NCBI RefSeq assembly: GCF_029893585.1 | Contig: NZ_JARXYX010000014.1 | Span: 1 to 64,000 of the forward strand | Source: Streptomyces sp. LBL | GTDB taxonomy: Bacteria > Actinomycetota > Actinomycetes > Streptomycetales > Streptomycetaceae | DNA: 64,000 nucleotides | Reading direction: 5' to 3' | The notes under the pieces: model-generated | Told to the model about the DNA's origin: nothing | Seen by the model: the letters and a program-made list of their open reading frames with translations, nothing else | Databases searched by the model: none | Shown: one piece after another, positions 44,787-52,181 of the stretch | Position numbering within the stretch: position 1 is the first letter of the stretch | Layout: each line of letters opens with the position of its first letter | Program-made: the position numbers and the translations under genes

Positions 44787-45971
44787 TTGAGCAGGTTGCG
44801 CTGGCTGACCGCTGGGGAGTCCCACGGTCCCGCACTCGTGGCGACGTTGGAGGGCCTTCCCGCCGGCGTGCCGATCACCACAGACATGGTGGCCGACCAT
44901 CTGGCGCGGCGCCGTCTGGGTTATGGGCGTGGCGCGCGGATGAAGTTCGAGCGCGACGAGGTCACCTTCCTCGGCGGTGTGCGCCACGGTCTCACCCTCG
45001 GTTCCCCGGTCGCGGTCATGGTGGGCAACACCGAGTGGCCGAAGTGGGAGCAGGTCATGTCGGCCGACCCGGTCGACCCGGAGATCCTCGCCGGCCTGGC
45101 CCGTAATGCGCCGCTGACCCGTCCGCGGCCCGGCCACGCCGACCTCGCCGGTATGCAGAAGTACGGCTTCGACGAGGCCCGGCCGATCCTGGAGCGGGCG
45201 TCCGCCCGGGAGACGGCGGCCCGAGTCGCGCTGGGCGCGGTGGCCCGGTCGTACCTGAAGGAGACGGCCGGCATCGAGATCGTCAGTCACGTCGTCGAGC
45301 TGGCCGCCGCGAAGGCGCCGCAGGGCGTGTACCCCACGCCCGCCGACGTCGAGAAGCTGGACGCGGATCCGGTGCGCTGCCTGGACGCGGACGCGTCGAA
45401 GGCGATGGTCGCGGAGATCGACCAGGCCCACAAGGACGGCGACACCCTCGGTGGCGTCGTCGAGATCCTCGCCTACGGCGTCCCGGTCGGGCTGGGCTCG
45501 CACGTGCACTGGGACCGCAAGCTGGACGCCCGGCTGGCCGGTGCCCTGATGGGCATCCAGGCGATCAAGGGCGTCGAGGTCGGTGACGGTTTCGAGCTGG
45601 CGCGGGTGCCCGGCTCGAAGGCGCACGACGAGATCGTCAACACGGACGACGGCATCAAGCGGACGTCCGGCCGCTCCGGCGGCACCGAGGGCGGCCTGAG
45701 CACCGGTGAGCTGCTGCGGGTACGGGCCGCGATGAAGCCGATCGCGACCGTGCCGCGCGCCCTGCAGACCGTCGACGTGAGCACCGGTGAGGCCACCCAG
45801 GCGCACCACCAGCGCTCCGACGTGTCCGCGGTCCCGGCCGCCGGCATCGTCGCCGAGGCCATGGTCGCGCTGGTCCTCGCGGACGCGGTCGCGGAGAAGT
45901 TCGGCGGCGACTCGGTGACCGAGACCCGCCGCAATGTGCAGTCGTACCTCGACAACCTGGCCATCCGATGA
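44787..45971 (+). CDS. aroC: Chorismate synthase
   Basis: This is a 394-residue FMN-dependent enzyme that removes phosphate from EPSP to form chorismate, the last shared step of aromatic synthesis. Chorismate synthase signatures are TAGESHGPALVATLEG at the N-terminus, RPGHADLAGMQKYGF, ASARETAARVALGAVAR, and the C-terminal SDVSAVPAAGIVAEAM. The start is TTG at 44787 with a GGAGGA ribosome-binding site 6 nt upstream. A 200-nt gap after aroE suggests it has its own promoter. It overlaps the aroK ATG by 4 nt. Confidence 0.96.
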   Translation: MSRLRWLTAGESHGPALVATLEGLPAGVPITTDMVADHLARRRLGYGRGARMKFERDEVTFLGGVRHGLTLGSPVAVMVGNTEWPKWEQVMSADPVDPEILAGLARNAPLTRPRPGHADLAGMQKYGFDEARPILERASARETAARVALGAVARSYLKETAGIEIVSHVVELAAAKAPQGVYPTPADVEKLDADPVRCLDADASKAMVAEIDQAHKDGDTLGGVVEILAYGVPVGLGSHVHWDRKLDARLAGALMGIQAIKGVEVGDGFELARVPGSKAHDEIVNTDDGIKRTSGRSGGTEGGLSTGELLRVRAAMKPIATVPRALQTVDVSTGEATQAHHQRSDVSAVPAAGIVAEAMVALVLADAVAEKFGGDSVTETRRNVQSYLDNLAIR

Positions 45972-47614
45972 CCGCTCCGCAGGTCGTCCTGGTCGGACCG
46001 ATGGGCGTGGGCAAGTCCACCGTCGGCCAGTTGCTGGCCGGGCGGCTCGGGGTCGGCTACCGGGACACGGACGACGACATCGTCGCCGAGCAGGGCCGCA
46101 CGATCGCGGAGATCTTCGTCGACGAGGGCGAGCCGGCCTTCCGGGCGATCGAGAAGGCCGCCGTGCACAAGGCACTGGCCGAGCACGACGGTGTCCTCGC
46201 CCTGGGCGGCGGCTCGATCCTGGACGCGGACACGCGGGCGCTGCTGGCCGGACAGCGGGTCGTCTACCTCTCGATGGACGTCGAGGAGGCGGTCAAGCGC
46301 ACCGGCCTGAACGCGGCCCGCCCCCTCCTCGCCGTCAACCCGCGCAAGCAGTGGCGCGAACTGATGGAGGCGCGGCGCTCTCTGTACGAGGAGGCCGCCA
46401 CCGTCGTCGTGACGACCGACGGCCGTACGCCCGAAGAGGTCACGCAAGTCTCCCTGGACGCTTTGGAGTTGGAGACTGTAATTCCCGGGGGACAGCCCCC
46501 GGACCCCCGGCCGGAGGACGTAATGGCAGACCAGGTGACGAGGATTCAGGTCGGCGGCACCGCGGGCAGTGAACCGTACGAGGTCCTGGTGGGCCGTCAA
46601 CTCCTGGGCGAGTTGGGCGGGTTGGTCGGAGACAGGGTCAAGCGGGTCGCCGTCATCCACCCGGAGGCGCTCGCCGAGACCGGCGACGCGCTCCGCGCCG
46701 ACCTGGCCGGACAGGGTTACGAGGCCGTCGCCATCCAGGTGCCGAACGCGGAGGAGGCCAAGACCGCCGAGGTCGCCGCCTACTGCTGGAAGGCGCTCGG
46801 CCAGTCCGGGTTCACCCGTTCCGACGTCATCGTCGGTGTCGGTGGCGGCGCGACCACGGACCTCGCCGGGTTCGTGGCCGCGACCTGGCTGCGCGGGGTG
46901 CGCTGGATCGCCGTCCCGACCACCGTGCTGGCCATGGTGGACGCGGCCGTCGGCGGCAAGACCGGCATCAACACCGCCGAGGGCAAGAACCTGGTCGGCT
47001 CCTTCCACCCGCCGGCCGGGGTGCTGTGCGACCTGGCCGCGCTGGACTCCCTCGCGGTCAACGACTACGTCTCCGGGCTGGCGGAGGTGATCAAGGCAGG
47101 TTTCATCGCCGATCCACGGATCCTGGAGCTGATCGAGGCCGACCCGGAAGGTGCCCGCAGCCCGTCGGGTGCGCACGCCGCGGAGTTGATCGAGCGCTCG
47201 ATCCGGGTCAAGGCCGAGGTCGTCTCGTCCGACCTGAAGGAGTCGGGGCTGCGCGAGATCCTCAATTACGGTCACACGCTCGCGCACGCGATCGAGAAGA
47301 ACGAGCGCTACCAGTGGCGGCATGGCGCCGCGGTGTCGGTCGGCATGCACTTCGCCGCCGAACTGGGCCGTCTCGCGGGCCGGTTGGACGATGCGACGGC
47401 CGACCGTCACCGTGCGGTGCTGGAGTCCGTCGGGCTGCCGCTGCACTACCGCTACGACCAGTGGCCCAAGCTGCTGGAGACCATGAAGGTCGACAAGAAG
47501 TCCCGCGGCGACCTGCTGCGCTTCATCGTCCTGGACGGGCTGGCCAAACCCACCGTTCTGGAGGGGCCGGACCCGGCGGTCCTGCTGGCCGCCTACGGCG
47601 AAGTGGGCCAGTAG
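45968..47614 (+). CDS. aroK: Shikimate kinase frame continuous with 3-dehydroquinate synthase
   Basis: The ATG at 45968 (overlapping the aroC stop) opens a 548-codon frame with no stop between two complete enzymes. Residues 1-170 are shikimate kinase: Walker A GPMGVGKSTVG, the DTDDDI shikimate site, GGGSILDADTR, and the lid motif KRTGLNAARPLL. A Pro-rich linker (TVIPGGQPPDPRPEDV) follows, then residues 186-548 are 3-dehydroquinate synthase. At the DNA level the linker looks like an ordinary intergenic spacer: a CCGGGGG/CCCCCGG hairpin (46485-46502) and a CGGAGGA ribosome-binding site before ATG 46523. So AroK may be made only as an AroK-AroB fusion, with AroB also made separately. In the streptomycetes I recall, the two genes are separate. 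A one-base error near 46478-46486, where TAA lies in another frame, is the main alternative. Confidence 0.85.
   Translation: MTAPQVVLVGPMGVGKSTVGQLLAGRLGVGYRDTDDDIVAEQGRTIAEIFVDEGEPAFRAIEKAAVHKALAEHDGVLALGGGSILDADTRALLAGQRVVYLSMDVEEAVKRTGLNAARPLLAVNPRKQWRELMEARRSLYEEAATVVVTTDGRTPEEVTQVSLDALELETVIPGGQPPDPRPEDVMADQVTRIQVGGTAGSEPYEVLVGRQLLGELGGLVGDRVKRVAVIHPEALAETGDALRADLAGQGYEAVAIQVPNAEEAKTAEVAAYCWKALGQSGFTRSDVIVGVGGGATTDLAGFVAATWLRGVRWIAVPTTVLAMVDAAVGGKTGINTAEGKNLVGSFHPPAGVLCDLAALDSLAVNDYVSGLAEVIKAGFIADPRILELIEADPEGARSPSGAHAAELIERSIRVKAEVVSSDLKESGLREILNYGHTLAHAIEKNERYQWRHGAAVSVGMHFAAELGRLAGRLDDATADRHRAVLESVGLPLHYRYDQWPKLLETMKVDKKSRGDLLRFIVLDGLAKPTVLEGPDPAVLLAAYGEVGQ
46523..47614 (+). CDS. aroB: 3-dehydroquinate synthase (internal start)
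   Basis: From the ATG at 46523, which has its own CGGAGGA ribosome-binding site, the frame gives a 363-residue enzyme of normal length. AroB closes DAHP to 3-dehydroquinate using NAD+ and a metal. Visible are the NAD loop VGVGGGATTDLAGFVAATWLRG, the active site PTTVLAMVDAAVGGKTGIN, the metal ligand Glu in SGLAEVIKAGFI, and His ligands in LNYGHTLAHAIE and WRHGAAVSVGMHFAAE. It is the last gene of aroC-aroK-aroB, and a strong hairpin follows 54 nt after the stop. Confidence 0.95.
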   Translation: MADQVTRIQVGGTAGSEPYEVLVGRQLLGELGGLVGDRVKRVAVIHPEALAETGDALRADLAGQGYEAVAIQVPNAEEAKTAEVAAYCWKALGQSGFTRSDVIVGVGGGATTDLAGFVAATWLRGVRWIAVPTTVLAMVDAAVGGKTGINTAEGKNLVGSFHPPAGVLCDLAALDSLAVNDYVSGLAEVIKAGFIADPRILELIEADPEGARSPSGAHAAELIERSIRVKAEVVSSDLKESGLREILNYGHTLAHAIEKNERYQWRHGAAVSVGMHFAAELGRLAGRLDDATADRHRAVLESVGLPLHYRYDQWPKLLETMKVDKKSRGDLLRFIVLDGLAKPTVLEGPDPAVLLAAYGEVGQ

Positions 47615-47667
47615 GTCCCGCCGTACTCCAGCCGCCCCATGTGCCTTGCGTCACAGGGCACTTCGGA

Positions 47668-47706
47668 CCGCCCCCGGCCGTTGCACCAAACGACGGCAGG
47701 GGGCGG
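47668..47706 (+). terminator. Terminator hairpin after aroB
   Basis: CCGCCCCC pairs with GGGGGCGG, extended past one mismatch by GCCGT/ACGGC, around an 11-nt loop. It closes the aro transcript at the start of a 524-nt gene-free gap. Confidence 0.65.
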
Positions 47707-47859
47707 TACCGTTCGGGTGGGGGCCCTCCCAGGCCCTTCAGGCAGTGGGGGAGAGCGGGTACCCCCGCTGTCAGCGCCCATCGCCTGCGGTGAGGGAGCC
47801 GAAGGGGCGCGCCGGTGTGGAGAGGTCGAGCGCGCCAAGGCCCGAGGTCTGAGCGCGGC

Positions 47860-48125
47860 CGGGCTCTCGACAGTGCCACGCGGCCACAGCCGCGGCTGCG
47901 GCACCGCGGCGCCCCGGAGGCGAACCGAGCCCCATCTCTGATCTTGCGTGGGTATCCCCGGCTTCAGCCGGGGAGGGGAACGCATCCTTGGTCTCGGACC
48001 CGCGAAGCGGTGTAGTACGCTGCACATCTGCTTCGGCAGCGGTCAGGGCTTGGCCGTCCTGCGGGGCTTGTGTCCCAAGGGAGAAGCCCCCTCGTTCACG
48101 AGGGGGAGGAGTCACAGAACGAGAC
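47860..48125 (+). mobile_element. Possible remnant right ends of IS200/IS605-type elements
   Basis: Two hairpins share one design: a 7-8 bp G/C stem with a TTCA loop, then A and a G-rich run. Hairpin A is 47956-47973 (CCCCGGC/GCCGGGG, then AGGGGAAC). Hairpin B is 48087-48106 (CCCCCTCG/CGAGGGGG, then AGGAGTCAC). Such hairpins form the right end of streptomycete IS200/IS605 elements and the 3' end of TnpB-associated omega-RNA. Weak C-terminal TnpB-like reading is also seen before each, for example REKPPRSRGGGVT before B. No transposase gene, left end or guide target can be seen. Solo ends are the best reading, but a chance resemblance is possible. Confidence 0.35.
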
Positions 48126-48138
48126 GGAGTGGCACCGG

Positions 48139-49014
48139 ATGCAGCACGCAGTGGGTTCTCCGCTGCCGCCGCCCCACCAGCCGGGGCACGAAGGGGCCAC
48201 GGGCTGGTCACCGGCCGCACATCACCCGGGCCCGCACCCCCCGGGTGCGCACCAGGGCCCCGCCCCCGTGCCCCCGCCGCATCCTGCCCCGGGCTTCAGC
48301 GGAGCCGGCGTCTCCTCGGCACCACCCGTGCCCCCCACCCCGCAGCACGCCCCGGCGCACCCCGCCCCCGATGGCACCGGCCATGTGCCACTGCCGCCCG
48401 GCGGGCCCGTCGTCATGCCCAGCGCGCCGCACGCCACGGTTGCCCCCGATCCGGCCGCCACCACCCTCGCGGTGCTGCTCATCGGCCCCGCGGGGGCCGG
48501 CAAGACCAGCGTCGCCAAGTACTGGGCGGACCACCGCCGGGTCCCCACCGCCCACATCAGCCTCGACGACGTCCGTGAATGGGTCCGCTCCGGCTTCGCC
48601 GACCCCCAGTCGGGATGGAACGACCACTCCGAGGCCCAGTACCGCCTGGCCCGCCGCACCTGCGGCTTCGCCGCGCGCAACTTCCTGGCCAACGGCATCT
48701 CGTGCATCCTCGACGACGCCGTCTTCCCCGACCGCCCGGTCGTCGGCCTCGGCGGCTGGAAGCGCCATGTAGGCCCCGGCCTTCTCCCGGTCGTCCTCCT
48801 CCCCGGCCTGGAGGTCGTCCTGGAGCGCAACGCCGAACGCTCCGGCAACCGCCGCCTCTCCGACGACGAGGTCGCCCACATCCACGGCCGCATGGCGGGC
48901 TGGTACGGCTCCGGCCTCCCGATCATCGACAACTCCCAACTGGACGTACCCCAGACGGCTCAGGTCCTGGACGAGGTACTGGCAAGGTCGATAGCGAGCC
49001 CACCGAACTGGTAG
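48139..49014 (+). CDS. P-loop kinase-like protein with Pro-rich N-terminus
   Basis: This is a 291-residue protein. Residues 1-108 are Pro/His/Ala/Gly-rich and surely disordered. The C-terminal 180 residues form a P-loop kinase domain: Walker A GPAGAGKTSVAKYW (from residue 116), then HISLDDVREWVRSGF and CILDDAVFPDRP, and the lid-like stretch LERNAERSGNRRLSDDEVAHIHGRM. This resembles the AAA_33/zeta-toxin/polynucleotide-kinase-like group; the substrate is unknown. I chose the ATG at 48139 (GGAG 10 nt upstream). A tandem-repeat array begins 2 nt after its stop. Confidence 0.8.
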   Translation: MQHAVGSPLPPPHQPGHEGATGWSPAAHHPGPHPPGAHQGPAPVPPPHPAPGFSGAGVSSAPPVPPTPQHAPAHPAPDGTGHVPLPPGGPVVMPSAPHATVAPDPAATTLAVLLIGPAGAGKTSVAKYWADHRRVPTAHISLDDVREWVRSGFADPQSGWNDHSEAQYRLARRTCGFAARNFLANGISCILDDAVFPDRPVVGLGGWKRHVGPGLLPVVLLPGLEVVLERNAERSGNRRLSDDEVAHIHGRMAGWYGSGLPIIDNSQLDVPQTAQVLDEVLARSIASPPNW

Positions 49015-49016
49015 GC

Positions 49017-49107
49017 GCACGGGACAGAAACCCGCCTCTTGCAGATGGACGGAACAGAAACCAGCCTTCCTGCAGACGCACGCGGCAGAGACCCTCCTGC
49101 AGAGGCG
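49017..49107. repeat. Tandem array, three units of about 30 bp
   Basis: The units are about 49017-49046, 49047-49077 and 49078-49107. Each has a GGGACAGAAACC-like start (GGGACAGAAACCC, GGAACAGAAACCA, GCGGCAGAGACCC) and ends with TGCAGA followed by a short tail. The array starts right after the stop of the P-loop kinase gene; unit 3 is the most diverged. Confidence 0.75.
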
Positions 49108-49270
49108 TCAGGGCTGGATCGATGCGCGGCTCCGCCGCGTGGGCGCGACCAGCCCTGACCGGCCCGCATCCGGCACACCATGCGCGCTCGCGCCCCGTCC
49201 CTCGATCGGTGCCTGCCCACTCGGCCTCTCCCGAGCGGCGGCCCCCCTGCGGGGCTCCTACGCTCGTGTC

Positions 49271-50377
49271 ATGTCAGAGGTCCACGTTGCCCGCCGAGCT
49301 TGCCTACGGGAACGCTGCCAAGCCAGCGGCAGCGCCTCCGCGCTGGTCTCCCGCCCCGCCAATGTCCGCTACCTCGCAGGCGCCGCCCCGCACGGCGCCG
49401 TCCTGCTCCTCGGCAGGGCCGGGGACCTGCTGCTGTGTCCCGGCCCGCCGGACGAACGCCCCGCCGAGGGCCGGCCCGACGAGGCGCTGCGCGTGGAGCG
49501 GCTGCCCGGTCCCGGCGGTGATCCCGCCGTCGCCGCGGCCGGCCACGCGATGGCGCAGGGCGGCGAGTGTCTCGCCGTCGAGGAGCACCACCTCACGGTC
49601 GCCCGGCACCGGGCCATCCGCTCGGTGGTGCCGCGGCTGCGCCTGGCCGATCTGGGCGGCGCGGTGGAACAGCTGAGGGTGGTGAAGGACGAGGAGGAGA
49701 TCTCCTGCCTCAGGATCGGCGCGGAGATCGCCGACCAGGCGCTGGGGGAACTGCTCGAATCCATCCTGGTCGGCCGTACCGAACGCCATCTCGCTCTCGA
49801 ACTGGAGCGGCGCCTGGTCGACCACGGCGCCGACGGCCCCGCCTTCGCGACTTCCGTCGCGACCGGCCCGAACTCCGGCAGACGCGGGCACCGCCCCACC
49901 GACCGGCGGGTCGAGGAAGGCGACTTCCTCTCCGTCTGCCTGGGCGCGACCTACCGTGGCTACCGCTGCGAGATCGGCCGTACCTTCGTCATCGGTACGT
50001 CCCCCGCCGACTGGCAGATCGAGTTGTACGACCTCGTCTTCGCCGCTCAGCGGGCCGGCCGGGAGATCCTGGCCCCGGGTGTCGCCTACCGTGACGTGGA
50101 CCGTGCCGCACGCCAGGTGCTGGACTCGGCGGGGTACGCCGAAAGACTTCCCGCGCTGACCGGACATGGTGTGGGACTCGAAATCGACGAGGACCCGGAG
50201 TTGGCTCCCTCAGCCATGGGTAAACTGGACGCTTGCGTGCCGGTCACCGTCGAACCGGGGGTCCACCTCCCGGGCCGGGGCGGCGTCCGGATCGATGACA
50301 CGCTCGTCGTCCGCCCCGAGGCGGACGGCGGACCCGAGCTACTCACCATCACGACCAAGGAGCTGCTCGCGCTGTAG
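49271..50377 (+). CDS. M24 (aminopeptidase P/prolidase)-like protein, altered metal site
   Basis: This is a 368-residue protein with the creatinase N-terminal domain (to about residue 135) and the pita-bread M24 domain. It lacks several of the usual metal ligands. The first Asp of the (I/V)D-x-G strand is Cys223 (FLSVCLGA), the next Asp is Glu234 (RCEIGRTF), and the last Glu is Asp342 (VRIDDT). His299 (LTGHGVGLE) and Glu328 (VTVEPGVHLPG) remain. It may therefore bind metal poorly, use a different metal, or be non-catalytic. I recall the same residues in related streptomycete proteins. It is usually annotated as Xaa-Pro aminopeptidase/PepQ and is always next to efp. The ATG at 49271 may be near-leaderless (TACGCT just upstream). 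Confidence 0.82.
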   Translation: MSEVHVARRACLRERCQASGSASALVSRPANVRYLAGAAPHGAVLLLGRAGDLLLCPGPPDERPAEGRPDEALRVERLPGPGGDPAVAAAGHAMAQGGECLAVEEHHLTVARHRAIRSVVPRLRLADLGGAVEQLRVVKDEEEISCLRIGAEIADQALGELLESILVGRTERHLALELERRLVDHGADGPAFATSVATGPNSGRRGHRPTDRRVEEGDFLSVCLGATYRGYRCEIGRTFVIGTSPADWQIELYDLVFAAQRAGREILAPGVAYRDVDRAARQVLDSAGYAERLPALTGHGVGLEIDEDPELAPSAMGKLDACVPVTVEPGVHLPGRGGVRIDDTLVVRPEADGGPELLTITTKELLAL

Positions 50378-50426
50378 CCGCGCGTGCCCCGGGGTCGTCC
50401 ACGTCAGTCCAGGAGATTCCGCAACC

Positions 50427-50993
50427 GTGGCTTCCACGAACGACCTCAAGAACGGCCTGGTGCTCAAGCTCGAAGGCGGCCAGCTCTGGTCCGTCGTCGA
50501 GTTCCAGCACGTCAAGCCCGGCAAGGGCCCGGCCTTCGTGCGCACCAAGCTGAAGAACGTGCTCTCCGGAAAGGTCGTCGACAAGACGTTCAACGCCGGC
50601 GTCAAGGTCGAGACGGCCACTGTCGACAAGCGTGACATGCAGTTCTCGTACATGGACGGCGAGTACTTCGTCTTCATGGACATGCAGACCTACGACCAGC
50701 TCATGGTCGACCGCAAGGCCGTCGGCGACGCCGCCAACTTCCTGATCGAGGGCTTCACCGCCACCGTCGCCCAGCACGAGGGCGAGGTGCTCTTCGTCGA
50801 GCTGCCGGCCGCCGTCGAGCTGGTCGTCCAGGAGACCGAGCCCGGCGTCCAGGGTGACCGTTCCACCGGCGGCACCAAGCCGGCCACGCTGGAGACCGGT
50901 CACCAGATCCAGGTGCCGCTCTTCATCACCACCGGTGAGAAGATCAAGGTCGACACCCGTACGAGCGACTACCTCGGCCGGGTGAACAGCTAA
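50427..50993 (+). CDS. efp: Translation elongation factor P
   Basis: This is a 188-residue, three-domain beta protein that rescues ribosomes stalled at proline stretches. The loop that reaches the peptidyl-transferase centre reads HVKPGKGPAFVRTK, with Lys33 at the tip and Pro on both sides (PGKGP). This loop type marks an actinobacterial EF-P subfamily reported to work without modification of the lysine. Domains II and III end in QIQVPLFITTGEKIKVDTR. It starts with GTG and ends 2 nt before nusB. The M24-like gene just upstream is a conserved neighbour. Confidence 0.96.
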   Translation: MASTNDLKNGLVLKLEGGQLWSVVEFQHVKPGKGPAFVRTKLKNVLSGKVVDKTFNAGVKVETATVDKRDMQFSYMDGEYFVFMDMQTYDQLMVDRKAVGDAANFLIEGFTATVAQHEGEVLFVELPAAVELVVQETEPGVQGDRSTGGTKPATLETGHQIQVPLFITTGEKIKVDTRTSDYLGRVNS

Positions 50994-50995
50994 CC

Positions 50996-51430
50996 GTGGC
51001 TGCCCGCAATACGGCCCGCAAGCGCGCCTTCCAGATCCTCTTCGAGGGCGACCAGCGCGGAGCCGACGTCCTGACCGTCCTCGCGGACTGGATCCGGCTC
51101 TCCCGGGGCGACACCCGGCAGCCGCCCGTGAGCGAGTACACGATGCAGCTCGTCGAGGGCTATGCGCAGCACGCGAAGCGCATCGACGAACTGATCGCTC
51201 AGTACTCGGTCGGCTGGACGCTCGACCGGATGCCGGTCGTCGACCGCAACATCCTGCGTCTCGGCGCCTACGAGCTGATCTGGGCGGACGAGACGCCGGA
51301 CGCCGTCGTGCTCGACGAGATGGTGCAGTTGGCGAAGGAGTTCTCCACGGACGAGTCGCCTTCGTTCGTCAACGGTCTGCTCGGCCGGTTCAAGGACCTC
51401 AAGCCCTCGCTGCGCCGGGATGAGGCGTAG
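50996..51430 (+). CDS. nusB: Transcription antitermination factor NusB
   Basis: This is a 144-residue all-helical protein that, with NusE (S10), binds boxA RNA in rRNA antitermination complexes. The N-terminus AARNTARKRAFQILFEGDQRG is the family signature, and DRMPVVDRNILRLGAYELIW and SPSFVNGLLGRFKDL are the conserved C-terminal helices. It starts with GTG 2 nt after efp, so the two share a message. Very strong hairpins follow before the convergent bldD gene. Confidence 0.95.
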   Translation: MAARNTARKRAFQILFEGDQRGADVLTVLADWIRLSRGDTRQPPVSEYTMQLVEGYAQHAKRIDELIAQYSVGWTLDRMPVVDRNILRLGAYELIWADETPDAVVLDEMVQLAKEFSTDESPSFVNGLLGRFKDLKPSLRRDEA

Positions 51431-51450
51431 GAGCCCCGCAGAGCCAGGAA

Positions 51451-51494
51451 ACGCCCAGGGGCCCTCAGCGGGATCGCTGAGGGCCCCTGGGCGT
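51451..51494. terminator. Perfect 20-bp hairpin after nusB
   Basis: The left arm 51451-51470 pairs perfectly with 51475-51494 around a GGAT loop. It begins 20 nt after the nusB stop and is the first of two exceptional hairpins between nusB and bldD. Confidence 0.9.
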
Positions 51495-51523
51495 CCGCCT
51501 TGCCCGCGAGGCCCCCGAAGGGC

Positions 51524-51586
51524 GCAGAAAGCCGCCGGGGTGGCCGGAACCATGAGGTTCCGGCCACCCCGGCGGTACGTTTCTGC
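51524..51586. terminator. Second long hairpin, at the bldD 3' side
   Basis: A perfect 20-bp stem (51532-51551 with 51556-51575) with an ATGA loop is extended, after a small internal loop, by GCAGAAA (51524-51530) pairing with TTTCTGC (51580-51586). It ends 14 nt from the bldD stop on the other strand and probably terminates bldD. Confidence 0.9.
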
Positions 51587-51600
51587 TGAACCGCGGAGCG

Positions 51601-52104
51601 TCAGCTCTCCTCGTGGGAGGCCACCGCGCGGCGGGCGTCCGCGTCCAGGACGCCCCAGTTGATCAGCTGCTCGGTGAGGACCGAGGGCGACTGGTCGTAG
51701 ATGACGGCGAGTGTGCGCAGGTCGTCCTGACGGATCGAGAGCACCTTGCCGTTGTAGTCACCGCGCTGGGACTGGATCGTCGCGGCATACCGCTGCAGCG
51801 GGCCCGCCTTCTCGGCCGGCACATGGGCCAGCCGCTCCAGGTCAAGGACCAGCTTCGGCGGCGGCTCGGCGGCGCCGCCCGGCGTGGTGCCCGGCAGCAG
51901 CTCCTGCACGGGAACCCCATAGAAATCGGCCAGCTCGGCAAGACGCTGCACGGTCACGGCGCGGTCGCCACGTTCGTACGAACCGACCACGACGGCCTTC
52001 CAGCGCCCCTGGGACTTCTCCTCGACACCGTGGAGGGAAAGGCCCTGCTGGGTGCGGATGGCCCGGAGCTTGGCCCCGAGCTGTTTGGCGTATTCGCTGG
52101 ACAT
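51601..52104 (-). CDS. bldD: Developmental master repressor BldD
   Basis: This is a 167-residue regulator that represses sporulation genes during vegetative growth. The N-terminal helix-turn-helix (residues 5-70, IRTQQGLSLHGVEEKSQGRW and ERGDRAVTVQRLAELAD) binds palindromic operators. The C-terminal domain binds a cyclic di-GMP tetramer through R114-x-D116 and R125-x2-D128, both present. I chose the ATG at 52104 (MSSEYAKQLG), the known BldD start; a longer in-frame ATG at 52170 lies within the promoter. A matching operator overlaps its promoter, in line with autorepression. Confidence 0.97.
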   Translation of the reverse strand: MSSEYAKQLGAKLRAIRTQQGLSLHGVEEKSQGRWKAVVVGSYERGDRAVTVQRLAELADFYGVPVQELLPGTTPGGAAEPPPKLVLDLERLAHVPAEKAGPLQRYAATIQSQRGDYNGKVLSIRQDDLRTLAVIYDQSPSVLTEQLINWGVLDADARRAVASHEES

Positions 52105-52161
52105 ATAGCTCCCCGGACACTGTGTCGACGCGACTGGATTGGGGTCCAGGCCGCGCGGCTG

Positions 52162-52181
52162 GTAACTCACTGTGAGGTTAC
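52162..52181. promoter_or_regulatory. Candidate BldD operator (autoregulation)
   Basis: GTAACTCACTGTGAGGTTAC is a near-perfect inverted repeat containing TCACTGTGA, close to the AGTGA-n-TCAC type BldD box. It overlaps the bldD -10 element, which suits repression of its own gene. Confidence 0.65.
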
